A DNA stretch of 64,000 nucleotides from Pectobacterium sp. A5351. Lineage in GTDB: Bacteria; Pseudomonadota; Gammaproteobacteria; Enterobacterales; Enterobacteriaceae. A program made the position numbers and the translations under genes. How positions within the stretch are numbered: the stretch's first letter is position 1; every line of letters starts with the position of its first letter. This document shows, one piece after another, positions 11,007 through 24,475 of this stretch. Where the stretch lies: positions 186,001 through 250,000 of the forward strand of contig NZ_CP116477.1 of assembly GCF_028335745.1 (NCBI RefSeq), written 5' to 3'. The notes under the pieces were generated by a model. It did no database searches and was not told where the DNA came from. It worked only from the letters and a program-made list of their open reading frames with translations.

Positions 11007-12902
11007 ATGATTAAAAAAATTTCGCTGCTGACGGCGCTTTCCGTCACGGCATTTTCTGGCTGGGCGCAGGAAAGTCAAAATCCGTCATCGGAAAAAAATA
11101 CCGATGACATGGTAGTAACGGCAAATCGCTTCGCGCAGCCGGTTTCTTCGGTGCTGGCATCAATTGACGTGGTCACTCGTGATGACATCAATCGGTGGCA
11201 AGCGAAGAATGTTTTGGAAGTTATGCGTCGATTGCCAGGGGTGAATATTGCTCAGACTGGTGGGTTGGGGCAAAGTGCATCAATGTATATTCGGGGCTCG
11301 GAAGCACGCCACACGTTAGTACTCATTGATGGTGTCCCTATTGCTAAATACGGTATTACAGGCGATCCAGATTTCAACCTTATTCCTATTGCTTTAGTAC
11401 AGCGCATTGAGTTTATGCGTGGTCCACGTTCGGCGGTATACGGTGCCGATGCTATTGGTGGCGTGGTTAATATCATTACGCAAACAACAGAAAATAAAAC
11501 AGTACTCAATGCAGGGGCTGGTTCGAACCGCTATCAGGAATATAGTGGAAGCTTGCATCAGTCGGTTGGTGATAGCACTCGAGTCTCTTTAGCTGGAGCT
11601 TATCAGGATACTCGGGGATTCAATGTTTACCCGGATTCATCTAATCAGGCATTAGATTCAGATAAAGATGGCTGGCGCAATAAAACATTCTGGGCAGGGG
11701 TTGAACATCAGTTTAACGATTCTATTTCTGGGTTCTTCCGTGGCTACGGTTATGGCAGCAATAGTGACTATGATGCGCTTTCCCAAGACTTTGGTTTTCC
11801 CATTCAAAATGAACAGCAGAGCTACAACCATACCTATAGTGGCGGATTGCGATTCTCCCATGAAAATTATGCTTCTCAGTTGATTGCCAGCTATCAGAAA
11901 TATACTTCAATCCAATATCTCAGTACTCAAGGGCGCTATGGTGCTTATAACTCTCAAGATGATATGGACCAATATGACGTGCTGTGGGGGAATACCTTGG
12001 CACTTAGCCATGGCATGGTCAGTGCGGGCATTGATTGGCGCCAGCAGAAGCTAACTTCAGAGGGGGTTAGTTTTAATACACTAAACCGCGAGAGTAACCG
12101 CTATAAGCAGGATAATTCAGGGGCCTATTTAACCGCGCAACAACAATATGGTGCTGTTATTCTGGAAGGGTCTGTACGCGGTGATGACAATGAGAAGTTT
12201 GGTAGGCATGGTACTTGGCAGCTTGCATCAGGCTGGGAGTTCTTCCCCGATTACCGAGTAACCCTCTCTTATGCGACAGGCTTTCAGGCACCCACTTTGG
12301 GACAGTTGTATGGTCAGAAGCGTTTCGATATTGAATCAAATAAAAACCTAAAGCCTGAAGAGTCGAAACAATGGGAAGCCGGATTGGAAGGTTTAACCGG
12401 GCCATTAAGTTGGCGTTTGTCGGGTTATATTAATCAGATCGATAATCTGATCGCGTATGAGTATGCTTTTGCAACAAATACCGGGACTTATTATAACGTT
12501 GATGCAGCAACGATGAAGGGGCTGGAGTGGACGGGGTCATTTGAGACTGGTGTACTGAATCACCAAATCACTTTGGACTATCTTGATGCCCGTAACGATG
12601 AAAACGATAAGGTTTTGGCCCGTCGTGCGAAGCAGCAAGCAAAGTACCAAGTTGACTGGAACCTGTATGACGTCGATTTTAATCTGAGTTACCAGTATGT
12701 AGGTAAGCGGTTTGATAATGCAGCAAATACCCGCCGCCTACCTAGCTACAGTACGGTTGATGTTTCCGCCTCATATCCGATCACCTCTCATCTGACAGTT
12801 CGTGGTAGAATCGCCAACCTGTTTGATAAAGATTACGAGACGGCATATGGCTACCGCACGGCAGGGCGAGAATACTATCTCACCGGAAGCTATACCTTCT
12901 AA
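11007..12902 (+). CDS. btuB: TonB-dependent vitamin B12 outer-membrane receptor BtuB
   Basis: Imports cobalamin across the outer membrane using TonB energy. It has 631 residues (E. coli 614). A signal peptide covers residues 1-20 (cleaving after SGWA), the TonB box is DDMVVTANR at about 34-42, the plug domain runs to about residue 150 (RGPRSAVYGADAIGGVVNII), and a 22-strand barrel follows, ending in the outer-membrane signature YYLTGSYTF. The Asp-rich loop DSDKDGW near residue 215 resembles the calcium/B12-binding loops. Codon use looks more A+T-rich than trmA or metL. Its last 56 bases overlap murI. Confidence 0.96.
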   Translation: MIKKISLLTALSVTAFSGWAQESQNPSSEKNTDDMVVTANRFAQPVSSVLASIDVVTRDDINRWQAKNVLEVMRRLPGVNIAQTGGLGQSASMYIRGSEARHTLVLIDGVPIAKYGITGDPDFNLIPIALVQRIEFMRGPRSAVYGADAIGGVVNIITQTTENKTVLNAGAGSNRYQEYSGSLHQSVGDSTRVSLAGAYQDTRGFNVYPDSSNQALDSDKDGWRNKTFWAGVEHQFNDSISGFFRGYGYGSNSDYDALSQDFGFPIQNEQQSYNHTYSGGLRFSHENYASQLIASYQKYTSIQYLSTQGRYGAYNSQDDMDQYDVLWGNTLALSHGMVSAGIDWRQQKLTSEGVSFNTLNRESNRYKQDNSGAYLTAQQQYGAVILEGSVRGDDNEKFGRHGTWQLASGWEFFPDYRVTLSYATGFQAPTLGQLYGQKRFDIESNKNLKPEESKQWEAGLEGLTGPLSWRLSGYINQIDNLIAYEYAFATNTGTYYNVDAATMKGLEWTGSFETGVLNHQITLDYLDARNDENDKVLARRAKQQAKYQVDWNLYDVDFNLSYQYVGKRFDNAANTRRLPSYSTVDVSASYPITSHLTVRGRIANLFDKDYETAYGYRTAGREYYLTGSYTF

Positions 12903-13704
12903 CCTGCCATCCCGTCCTACGGTTCTGGTCTTCGATTCCGGCGTAGGCGGGCTGTCTGTTTATGATGAAATCCGGCAACTCTTGCCGGATCTTCACTATA
13001 TATACGCATTCGATAACGAAGCGTTTCCTTATGGTGAGAAATCACAGCAGTTTATTATCGAGCGCGTGGTTGAGATTGTTAACGCAGTTCAACTACGCCA
13101 TCAGCTCGCACTGGTTGTAATTGCCTGTAATACGGCAAGTACAATTTCCCTTCCTGCGTTACGTGAGCGTTTTACTTTCCCTGTCGTGGGCGTCGTCCCT
13201 GCGGTGAAGCCGGCAGCTAAGCTGACGCGCAATGGCGTTGTTGGCCTACTGGCGACGCGCGCAACGGTTCAACGCCCCTATACGCACGAACTGATTGCCC
13301 GTTTTGCGACGGATTGCCAGATTCTGTCATTGGGATCGTCAGAGCTGGTCGAGTTAGCAGAAGCGAAATTGCAGGGTGAGACGGTCTCAATTTTCGAGCT
13401 GCAAAAAATTCTGCGTCCTTGGCTACGTTTACCGGAACCGCCAGACACGGTCGTGCTCGGGTGTACGCATTTTCCATTATTAGCAGAAGAGCTGAAAGCG
13501 GCATTGTCAGATGGAACACGTCTTGTCGACTCTGGTGCTGCTATAGCTAAAAGAACAGCATGGCTGATTGCTAATCTGGATAATCCTCCACTTTCGACAG
13601 ATAAGAATCTGGTTTACTGTCTGGCGATTACGCCTAAAGTCGCTACGCTGTGGCCAATATTGCAGCGTTATGGCTTCGATTCGCTGGAAAAACTGCCACT
13701 TTAA
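12847..13704 (+). CDS. murI: Glutamate racemase MurI
   Basis: Converts L- to D-glutamate for peptidoglycan. It has 285 residues, the E. coli length. The two catalytic cysteines lie in VIACNTAST and VLGCTHFPLL, and the FDSGVGGLSV nucleation motif is near residue 28. ATG 12847 gives MATARQG, like E. coli MATKLQD, and lies inside btuB in another frame; the 56-bp overlap is the same as in E. coli. Translation is probably coupled to btuB. The rRNA promoter begins just downstream. Confidence 0.96.
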   Translation: MATARQGENTISPEAIPSNLPSRPTVLVFDSGVGGLSVYDEIRQLLPDLHYIYAFDNEAFPYGEKSQQFIIERVVEIVNAVQLRHQLALVVIACNTASTISLPALRERFTFPVVGVVPAVKPAAKLTRNGVVGLLATRATVQRPYTHELIARFATDCQILSLGSSELVELAEAKLQGETVSIFELQKILRPWLRLPEPPDTVVLGCTHFPLLAEELKAALSDGTRLVDSGAAIAKRTAWLIANLDNPPLSTDKNLVYCLAITPKVATLWPILQRYGFDSLEKLPL

Positions 13705-13755
13705 TAGCCTTGTGGGTAAATAGTAGACAAACGATAATTATTTTGCATTTAGCGC

Positions 13756-13783
13756 TTGTCAGGCGGCGAGAAGTCCCTATAAT
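13756..13783 (+). promoter_or_regulatory. rRNA operon 1 promoter P1
   Basis: -35 TTGTCA (13756), 16-bp spacer, -10 TATAAT (13778), then the G+C-rich discriminator GCGCCTCCACT typical of growth-rate- and ppGpp-controlled rRNA promoters. An A+T-rich stretch at 13720-13750 would act as an UP element. Confidence 0.9.
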
Positions 13784-13862
13784 GCGCCTCCACTGACACG
13801 GCAACAGCGCAAACGCAGTTGTGATGACAGGAAAAAGATTTCATAAAGCAGTCAGCAATGAC

Positions 13863-13933
13863 TTGACTTTAAAGCGGATTAGCATAGTATATGCGACCCG
13901 CGCCACGAGAGATTGTGGCACTGCTCTTTAACA
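13863..13933 (+). promoter_or_regulatory. rRNA operon 1 promoter P2 and boxA antiterminator
   Basis: P2 is TTGACT (13863), 16-bp spacer, TAGTAT (13885). The boxA sequence TGCTCTTTAACA at 13922-13933 recruits Nus factors for antitermination through the rRNA genes. Confidence 0.85.
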
Positions 13934-14083
13934 ATTTAATCAGACAATCTGTGTGGGCACTCACAAGACCGTATCTTGACGATATAAAAAGTCTTGAAGA
14001 GTGAACAACAGTAAATTCATTACGAATAAACAGTTTTAATTCTTTGAGCATCGCTGACGAGTTCAGCAAATCAAACAAATCTT

Positions 14084-15625
<1,542 letters not shown>

Positions 15626-15698
15626 CCAAGAAGATGTGCGTTGAGTGAAGTGCTCACACAGATTGTCTGATGAAAATAACGAGCAGAAATACCTTAAT

Positions 15699-15775
<77 letters not shown>

Positions 15776-15817
15776 ACTTTTCCGTGAGTGGTATATAAGG
15801 TATCTGTAAGCAACGAT

Positions 15818-15893
15818 GGGGCTATAGCTCAGCTGGGAGAGCGCCTGCTTTGCACGCAGGAGGTCTGCGGTTCGATCCCGCATAGCTCCACCA
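15818..15893 (+). tRNA. tRNA-Ala(TGC), operon 1 spacer
   Basis: 76-nt cloverleaf starting GGGGCTATAGCTCAGC, anticodon loop TTTGCAC (TGC), T-arm GGTTCGATCCC, encoded CCA. A second boxA-like TGCTCTTTAACA follows at 15940, before 23S. Confidence 0.99.
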
Positions 15894-16097
15894 TTAAAAA
15901 GACTTCAGAGCGTATTGGAAACAGTATGCTGCGAAGTATTTTGCTCTTTAACAATCTGGAACAAGCTGAAAATTGAAACATGACAGCTGAACATACTGAC
16001 ACGACAGTAATGTGGTGTGAGCAATGAATCAGTCTGTCAATGAGTCTCTCAAATAATCGCAGCGCGAATGTGTCTTCAAGACACCTTCGGGTTGTGA

Positions 16098-19004
<2,907 letters not shown>

Positions 19005-19139
19005 ACAACACCGAAGGTGTTTTGGTGTGATGATGACTCAAGAGACAATATTTTAGCTTGTTCTAGGATTGGTTCTGATGGTTACGGAGATGGCGAAGAG
19101 AAAAGCCATGATAAGTAACGGTTAGAATGAAACAGAATT

Positions 19140-19259
19140 TGCCTGGCGGCGATAGCGCGGTGGTCCCACCTGACCCCATGCCGAACTCAGAAGTGAAACG
19201 CCGTAGCGCCGATGGTAGTGTGGGGCTTCCCCATGTGAGAGTAGGGAACTGCCAGGCAT
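19140..19259 (+). rRNA. 5S ribosomal RNA (operon 1)
   Basis: 120 nt, TGCCTGGCGGCGATAGCGCG to the complementary end CTGCCAGGCAT; closing stem intact. Confidence 0.99.
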
Positions 19260-19270
19260 CAAATAGTGGA

Positions 19271-19299
19271 AAGCCCTCGTCGAAAGACGAGGGCTTTTT
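19271..19299 (+). terminator. rRNA operon 1 intrinsic terminator
   Basis: Stem AAGCCCTCGTC / GACGAGGGCTT with GAAA tetraloop and a T-run, 11 bases after 5S. Confidence 0.95.
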
Positions 19300-19411
19300 G
19301 CTGTGTGCGTGTTGGGGGGCTGATTTTATCTGTACCCGTGATGAAAGACCGCCGCTATCTTGCGTAGATCAGGTAGACTATGTGATATCTGAATTAGTAG
19401 GTATTTCTATT

Positions 19412-20449
19412 ATGGCGTCGAGTGTTATTTCATTGAAGTCTTATAACTCTTTCTCATTACCCGTTTCCGCATCTTGTATTAAGGTTGCGGATACTCAGGA
19501 GAAATTGATTGAAGGATGGCGCGTCGCCAGTGAATCACGAGAGCCGATTTTGTTACTAGGGGAAGGGAGTAATGTCCTGTTTCTCGAAGATTTTTTAGGC
19601 ACTATTCTGCTAAATCGGCTCAAGGGTATAGATATTCGAGAAGAAAGTGACGGCTGGTATATTCATGTCGGAGCTGGTGAGAATTGGCATCAATTAGTTG
19701 AATATACGCTTAAGAGTGGTATTGCTGGGTTAGAAAATCTGGCACTAATTCCAGGATGTGTGGGGTCTGCACCGATACAGAATATTGGTGCGTACGGTAT
19801 CGAATTACAGCATGTGTGTGATTATGTTGACGTGTTGGATCTGGCTGAAGGTAAAGTCACACGTTTTACCTGTAAGGAATGCCATTTCGGTTACCGTGAA
19901 AGCATATTTAAGCATCAATACCGTTCTGGGTTTGCGATTATTGCAGTAGGGTTCTTTTTAAAGAAAGAGTGGAACCCGATACTTAACTACGGTGATTTGG
20001 TCAAACTGGACCCAGCAATTGTTACGGCACAGCAGATATTCGATTCCGTGTGCCATATGCGTCGAAGCAAACTTCCAGATCCTGCCGTGACAGGTAATGC
20101 TGGTAGCTTCTTCAAAAACCCGATAATTACACCGCAGCATGCTGAACGTGTTTTACGAGAGTATTCGAATGCTCCTCAGTATTTACAAGCCGATGGCAAC
20201 GTTAAATTGGCCGCTGGATGGTTGATTGATCAATGCAAGCTTAAAGGGTTTCAGCTTGGTGGTGCGGCTGTTCATGAGAAACAGGCATTAGTTCTAATTA
20301 ATAAAAATAATGCAAAAAGCTCAGATATTATCGAATTAGCGCGTTATGTCCGCAATCAGGTTGCTGATAAATTCTCCATACAGTTGGAACCTGAAGTTCG
20401 CTTTATTGCTGCATATGGAGAGGTCAATGCCATCGAGGTATTATCATGA
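19412..20449 (+). CDS. murB: UDP-N-acetylenolpyruvoylglucosamine reductase MurB
   Basis: FAD enzyme that makes UDP-N-acetylmuramate for the cell wall. It has 345 residues (E. coli 342). The FAD-binding [13 protein letters not shown] (about 46-58), [20 protein letters not shown], the catalytic serine in [10 protein letters not shown] and the glutamate in LEPEVRF are all present. ATG 19412 gives [10 protein letters not shown]. The longer open frame upstream runs back into 5S rRNA and is not coding. The base composition is distinctly A+T-rich compared with the met or rpo genes. It ends in ATGA, overlapping the birA start, the usual coupled murB-birA arrangement. Confidence 0.96.
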   Translation: MASSVISLKSYNSFSLPVSASCIKVADTQEKLIEGWRVASESREPILLLGEGSNVLFLEDFLGTILLNRLKGIDIREESDGWYIHVGAGENWHQLVEYTLKSGIAGLENLALIPGCVGSAPIQNIGAYGIELQHVCDYVDVLDLAEGKVTRFTCKECHFGYRESIFKHQYRSGFAIIAVGFFLKKEWNPILNYGDLVKLDPAIVTAQQIFDSVCHMRRSKLPDPAVTGNAGSFFKNPIITPQHAERVLREYSNAPQYLQADGNVKLAAGWLIDQCKLKGFQLGGAAVHEKQALVLINKNNAKSSDIIELARYVRNQVADKFSIQLEPEVRFIAAYGEVNAIEVLS

Positions 20450-20524
20450 AAAATATTACAGTTCCCCTTAAGTTAATTAAAATTATCTCTGATGGTTAAT
20501 TTTATTCCGGTGAAATGATGGGGA
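20446..20524 (+). pseudogene. birA: birA (biotin ligase/repressor) remnant: nonsense at codon 18, 3' portion replaced by IS
   Basis: The ATG overlaps the murB stop, and the frame reads [17 protein letters not shown], then TAA, then FYSGEMMG. E. coli BirA begins MKDNTVPLKLIALLANG EFHSGEQLGE, so the glutamate codon 18 (GAA) has become TAA. Homology stops at the IS3 end at about 20525. Nothing resembling the biotinyl-AMP motif GRGRRG or the C-terminal domain is found before coaA. The gene is therefore doubly inactivated. BirA is normally essential, so an intact copy or substitute ligase must be elsewhere. Confidence 0.92.
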
Positions 20525-20556
20525 TGGACTGACCCCATAAAGTTGGACGGTTCATG

Positions 20557-21342
20557 TTACGCGGCTTTTAAGGCCTGGGTCCGGTATTCAACCGGGCTCA
20601 GACCTTTCAACTTCAGGCTTATCCGCTCGTTATTGTAGTAATCGATATATTCCTCTATCGCCTGCTTCAACTCTTCAATGCTGCCGAACTGGCCAGGGTA
20701 AAAGCACTCCGTTTTCAGCGTACCAAAGAAGTTCTCTATCACCGCATTATCCAGGCAGTTTCCTTTGCGCGACATGCTTTGCACGACGCCCTTTGCTTTT
20801 AACTTTTCCTGATAACCTGCCATTCGGTATTGCCATCCCTGAGCCGAGTGCAGCAGCGGAGTGTCTTCCGGACTGAGCACTGATAAAGCCTCTCTCAGCA
20901 TCGCATTCACCATATCCATGACCGGCCTTTCGGACAGACTGTAGGAGATGATTTCCCTGTTAAACAGATCGAGAACTGGCGACAGATACAGCTTCTTACC
21001 CTGCAATGAAAACTCGGTAACATCCGTTACCCATTTTTCATTAGGCTTTGACGCCCAGAAGTTTCTCTTAAGGATGTTAGGTGCTGCTTTACCTGTTTCT
21101 CCCTTCCACGAGTGATATTTCTTCACCCTACTAACAGAGCGGAGTGACAGTTCCGCCATCAGGCGTTGTACTGTCTTGTGATTCACTGCTATTCCCTCTT
21201 TTCTCAGAGAGAGTGTGATTCGGCGATAGCCGTAACGTCCTTTGTGATGGCGGTATATGTCACTGATTCTGGCCTTGAGTCCGGCGTGTTTATCCGTTCG
21301 CTTCATCGCTCTGATGTTGTGATACCACGTGCTCCGGGACAT
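20557..21342 (-). CDS. IS3-family OrfB transposase, catalytic Asp replaced by Ala
   Basis: DDE integrase-like domain of the IS150-type transposase, 261 residues from the first ATG. The frame continues upstream (ISELRQEHALNDLLRAAG) and is normally joined to OrfA by -1 frameshifting at the A-run near 21415-21421. The first Asp (WVTDVTEF) and the final Glu (GNCLDNAVIENFFGTLKTE) are present. The second Asp of LLHSDQGWQY is Ala here (LLHSAQGWQY, codon GCT at 20842-20844). This single-base change should abolish transposition, so the copy is probably immobile unless complemented. Confidence 0.93.
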   Translation of the reverse strand: MSRSTWYHNIRAMKRTDKHAGLKARISDIYRHHKGRYGYRRITLSLRKEGIAVNHKTVQRLMAELSLRSVSRVKKYHSWKGETGKAAPNILKRNFWASKPNEKWVTDVTEFSLQGKKLYLSPVLDLFNREIISYSLSERPVMDMVNAMLREALSVLSPEDTPLLHSAQGWQYRMAGYQEKLKAKGVVQSMSRKGNCLDNAVIENFFGTLKTECFYPGQFGSIEELKQAIEEYIDYYNNERISLKLKGLSPVEYRTQALKAA

Positions 21343-21383
21343 GCCTGCGGCACGCAGGAGGTCATTAAGGGCATGCTCTTGCC

Positions 21384-21917
21384 TTAGTTCGCTGATGATT
21401 TGGGCTTTTTGCCGTTTTTTTCGCTTTGAACCAAGGCTTCCAGCTTTTTTAAATAAGCATTCTCCGCCCGCAGATAGCGAAGCTCAGCCCGGAGTTCTTC
21501 AGAAGACAGCTGTTCCATATCGGTATCAGTAGAAAGAGGGGTGGTTTTCCTGGTCATTTCCCGAGGCCTGCCGCGTTTCATATTCCGGAGTGCTTCCGGT
21601 CCGGCATCGTTGTACACGGAGACCCAGCGACGAACAACCGTTTCATTGGAAATATTAAAGCGGGCTGCAGCTTCACGCATTGAAAGCGCGTCGTTGAGCA
21701 CAGCATGGACAACCACCAGTCTGAACTCTGCAGAGTGGATATCGTTTTTCCAGGTAATGCCATCAATACCGTGAAGCTGGAAGGCTCTGACCCAGCGTCG
21801 AACTGAGGTTCTTTCGACGGCAAAAATTTCGGCAGTGCGATGGGTTCCGTCGCTGCCCGAGAGAACGTGGTTTACGACTGCGAGTCTGAGTTCGAGGGAA
21901 TACTTAGGTTTTGCCAT
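21384..21917 (-). CDS. IS3-family OrfA helix-turn-helix protein
   Basis: 177 residues from ATG 21917 (MAKPKYSLELRLAVV). It contains two helix-turn-helix segments (HRTAEIFAVERTSVRRWVRA and MREAAARFNISNETVVRRWV) and a C-terminal leucine-rich coil (EELRAELRYLRAENAYLKKL), typical of IS150-group OrfA. The tail GAA AAA AAC carries the slippery run for fusion to OrfB. The frame is intact. It binds the element's ends. Confidence 0.9.
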   Translation of the reverse strand: MAKPKYSLELRLAVVNHVLSGSDGTHRTAEIFAVERTSVRRWVRAFQLHGIDGITWKNDIHSAEFRLVVVHAVLNDALSMREAAARFNISNETVVRRWVSVYNDAGPEALRNMKRGRPREMTRKTTPLSTDTDMEQLSSEELRAELRYLRAENAYLKKLEALVQSEKNGKKPKSSAN

Positions 21918-21978
21918 AAAAAACTGCACCTTACTCTGTTGGGTATCCAACATTTGGGGTGCAGTTCAGACCTCAGGG

Positions 21979-23280
21979 CTGAGGGATCCCCACAAAATTA
22001 CCATTAATAAACCAGCACCATACTTCGGTAGGTGCTGGCGAGTTGAACTAAGATACTCTCCAGTTTTACACGCCTTAATATTCGCTCTGAATGTCGCAAC
22101 ACATTTTCTGCCAACGTCAGAAACGATATCACTCTACGCTTTTTGACGCTGTTTGCCTGATAGTGGAGGTGAAGTCCTTTATTCTCAAAGTGATAGCCCA
22201 ATAACCAGAGGACTATCGATGCCAGTGTTGCCAGCAGGCTTAGCACCCACAGTCGCTCCCCGCTTTTGCTTCCACTGGCTCGTAGTCCAAAGCCAAATCG
22301 CTCGCTTTTTTCATCTCGAAAGTTTTGTTCAATCTGCATTCTCCTGCTGTAGAGCTTCATGATTTCACGGGGCTTAAATTCATCTGTGCTGGTAAATATC
22401 AGCCACGGCTCTTTGGCTGACGCACGTTGCTCTTTTTCCACGGTCGGATAGCCCGGTTTCCCTCTGGCTCGTTTGCTTTTTCGCCCTTTTGACGCTTTCT
22501 TGTGAAGGAAAAAATGTCCATCGCATTGCGCATATTTAGCGCGTGCCAGTGTGCCCGCTCCCAGATATTTTGCCTGCGCTGTTCCCTCGCAGTCTTTTAC
22601 GGTCATCCAGTTCTCTTTGTCATGATGAAGGCTAAATTTAACCGTCCCTCTGATTCGACCAATAAAACTCCATCCCAGAAATTTGATATGCCGGAACCAC
22701 GCGCTTTGAAAACCTGCATCGGTAATGACGGTGACTCGGGTATTCGGCGCGACAGCTTCCGCAAGGGCGTCAAGAAAGGTATTTTGTATCAGTACATTAT
22801 TTTGTTTTTTTAACGGGACAACCTGACTCATTAAGGGGATGGCGCGCCCATCACAGATAAGGCTGGCACGGAGAACATGATATTCCTTACAGGGATAGCC
22901 GCTCCAGTCAACGGCGATGACGCACCACGACATAGGTTTCGTCATCATAGAAACAATATTATTAAATATCAGAGGGATATCACGATGAAGCGATGTGTTG
23001 CCGAGAAGACGGTCAATGCGTTTTATTTTATCCTTGACGCGAGCGGTCCCCGGCAGGTGACGTCCAATGCTGGTAAGGGAAAGTGTCGCGCCGTTCATCA
23101 GGGCAACGGTGGAATCGATAATGGCATTTTGCCGATATTGGTGCGTTGAGGCTAAAGCGTGACGGAAAAAAGTCTGGCATACTTTACGGGCAGGCATAGA
23201 GGTGATCTCATTGAGTTTTTTGGCGAAAATCAGTAGATCATAAAACTCTATGCCTGTCTCGTTTTCTGGGGATTCGTCAG
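21979..23280 (-). mobile_element. IS10-like (IS4-family) insertion sequence
   Basis: About 1302 bp. The ends read CTGAGGGATCCCCACAAAAT (left) and, inward from the right, CTGACGAATCCCCAGAAAA, the IS10 outer- and inner-end pattern (CTGANNNATCCCC). The element is flanked by direct repeats CCTCAGGG (21971-21978 and 23281-23288), consistent with a target duplication. It inserted 10 bp beyond the IS3 element. Confidence 0.92.
22004..23197 (-). CDS. IS10-like transposase
   Basis: 397 residues, IS4 family, IS10 group (Tn10 transposase is 402). The catalytic triad is intact: D in VIAVDWSGYP, D in VITDAGFQSAW, and E in the Y-R-E signature YSRRMQIEQNFRDEKS. The N-terminal segment LTSIGRHLPGTARVKDKIKR matches the DNA-binding region. 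Nothing suggests inactivation, so this element may be mobile. Confidence 0.93.
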   Translation of the reverse strand: MPARKVCQTFFRHALASTHQYRQNAIIDSTVALMNGATLSLTSIGRHLPGTARVKDKIKRIDRLLGNTSLHRDIPLIFNNIVSMMTKPMSWCVIAVDWSGYPCKEYHVLRASLICDGRAIPLMSQVVPLKKQNNVLIQNTFLDALAEAVAPNTRVTVITDAGFQSAWFRHIKFLGWSFIGRIRGTVKFSLHHDKENWMTVKDCEGTAQAKYLGAGTLARAKYAQCDGHFFLHKKASKGRKSKRARGKPGYPTVEKEQRASAKEPWLIFTSTDEFKPREIMKLYSRRMQIEQNFRDEKSERFGFGLRASGSKSGERLWVLSLLATLASIVLWLLGYHFENKGLHLHYQANSVKKRRVISFLTLAENVLRHSERILRRVKLESILVQLASTYRSMVLVY

Positions 23281-23297
23281 CCTCAGGGGGGCTTTTT
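23281..23297. terminator. Surviving half of a birA/coaA terminator
   Basis: CCTCAGGGGGGCTTTTT looks like the 3' arm and T-run of an intrinsic terminator, but its partner arm is missing. Without the IS10-like insertion this arm would abut the IS3 right end, so the IS3-linked deletion probably ended inside a bidirectional terminator between birA and coaA. This is inference from shape and position. Confidence 0.5.
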
Positions 23298-23314
23298 ACA
23301 TATTTATTCGCTTT

Positions 23315-24265
23315 TCACTTTCTTAACCGAACACATTCAACGGCATGATTAGCGCTTTTAGTCATAATAAGACTAGCTCTTTCCCGCGTGGGTAGAATAT
23401 TTTCTTTTAGATTAAGTCCGTTAATTTCTTTCCATAATTGAGAAGCAATGCCGACAGCTTCTTCTTCTGTCAATTTTGCATAATTATGAAAGTACGAGTT
23501 TGGATTTGAGAATGCACCCTGTCTGAATTTCAAGAAACGATTTATATACCATGTTTGTAGCAGTGTTTCAGGTGCATCAACATAGATAGAGAAATCTACA
23601 AAGTCAGAGACGAAAACTCTATGTGGATCATGTGGATAGTCCATTCCACTTTGTAGGACATTTAAGCCTTCTAATATTAAGATATCAGGGTGTTCCAACA
23701 CTTTATTGTTATTAGGAACAATATCGTATGTTAGATGAGAGTAAGTTGGGGCGGTGACTTTGTGTGCTCCTGATTTTATATCAGAAACAAATTTTACCAG
23801 GCTATGCATATCGTATGATTGCGGAAAGCCTTTTTTCTTCATCAAATCACGTGCTTTTAACACCTTATTTGGATGAAGAAATCCGTCGGTTGTAATGAGT
23901 TCTACACTGCGATGTTCCGGCCAGCGGCTTAATAATGCTTGGAGCACACGGGCTGTGGTACTTTTTCCCACGGCGACGCTGCCCGCAATACCAATTATGT
24001 AAGGTATTTTTTGGCCATCCGTACCTAAGAACTGCTCAAGTACGGCCTGACGGCGTAAATTAGAGCTGATATAAAAATTGAGCAGGCGGGATAGTGGCAG
24101 ATAAATTTCTGCGACTTCGTCTAATGAAAGGTCTTCGTTAATCCCTTTGAGCTTAACGATTTCTTCCTCTGTCAGCGTTAACGGGACGGAATCGCGCAAG
24201 GCGGCCCATTGGCTGCGATTAAATTGTAGATATGGCGTGGCCAAGGATTGCTCTCTATTGCTCAT
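23315..24265 (-). CDS. coaA: Pantothenate kinase CoaA (type I)
   Basis: Phosphorylates pantothenate, the first and rate-limiting step to coenzyme A, and is feedback-inhibited by CoA. It has 316 residues, the E. coli length, from ATG 24265 ([15 protein letters not shown]). The Walker A motif [14 protein letters not shown] is near residue 95. [33 protein letters not shown] and the C-terminal [15 protein letters not shown] are conserved. The frame extends 46 codons further upstream without similarity, so the internal start is preferred. It is A+T-rich like murB. Its downstream terminator appears destroyed by insertion sequences. Confidence 0.96.
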   Translation of the reverse strand: MSNREQSLATPYLQFNRSQWAALRDSVPLTLTEEEIVKLKGINEDLSLDEVAEIYLPLSRLLNFYISSNLRRQAVLEQFLGTDGQKIPYIIGIAGSVAVGKSTTARVLQALLSRWPEHRSVELITTDGFLHPNKVLKARDLMKKKGFPQSYDMHSLVKFVSDIKSGAHKVTAPTYSHLTYDIVPNNNKVLEHPDILILEGLNVLQSGMDYPHDPHRVFVSDFVDFSIYVDAPETLLQTWYINRFLKFRQGAFSNPNSYFHNYAKLTEEEAVGIASQLWKEINGLNLKENILPTRERASLIMTKSANHAVECVRLRK

Positions 24266-24436
24266 AAGTCGTGTTCTGCCTGCTTCACAGGTAAGAAAAG
24301 GGACTCTCAGCCAGCGAAGAAAACGGGCTATTAGTTTAGCCAACGCTATGATCGCGGCACCTTTTCTTATGTAATAAATTTTTGATAATGGGCAGGTTAA
24401 CACTTTGCGGATAGAAAGAAGAAGAGAAAATCGGTT

Positions 24437-24474
24437 CTGTACCCGATGCTTCTATGTTTACGCATCGGGTACAG
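24437..24474. terminator. Perfect 13-bp hairpin between the acetyltransferase gene and coaA
   Basis: CTGTACCCGATGC (24437) pairs perfectly with GCATCGGGTACAG (24462) around a 12-base loop. It lies 2 bases after the stop of the minus-strand acetyltransferase, whose transcript would then read AACCGATTTTC. A likely terminator with a modest T-run. Confidence 0.65.
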
Positions 24475-24475
24475 G

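Larger units (their letters stand above)
20525..21968 (-). mobile_element. IS3-family (IS150-group) insertion sequence
   Basis: About 1444 bp with imperfect terminal inverted repeats: TGGACTGACCCCATAAAGTT at the left and, read from the right, TGAACTGCACCCCAAATGTT. It carries the orfA/orfB pair on the minus strand. The flanking triplets (GGA and GAC) do not match, so no target duplication remains, consistent with an adjacent deletion that removed most of birA. Confidence 0.9.

Noticed and set aside
19127..19411. N-terminal extension of murB back into 5S rRNA
   Set aside because: The extension translates 5S and its terminator; family alignment supports ATG 19412.
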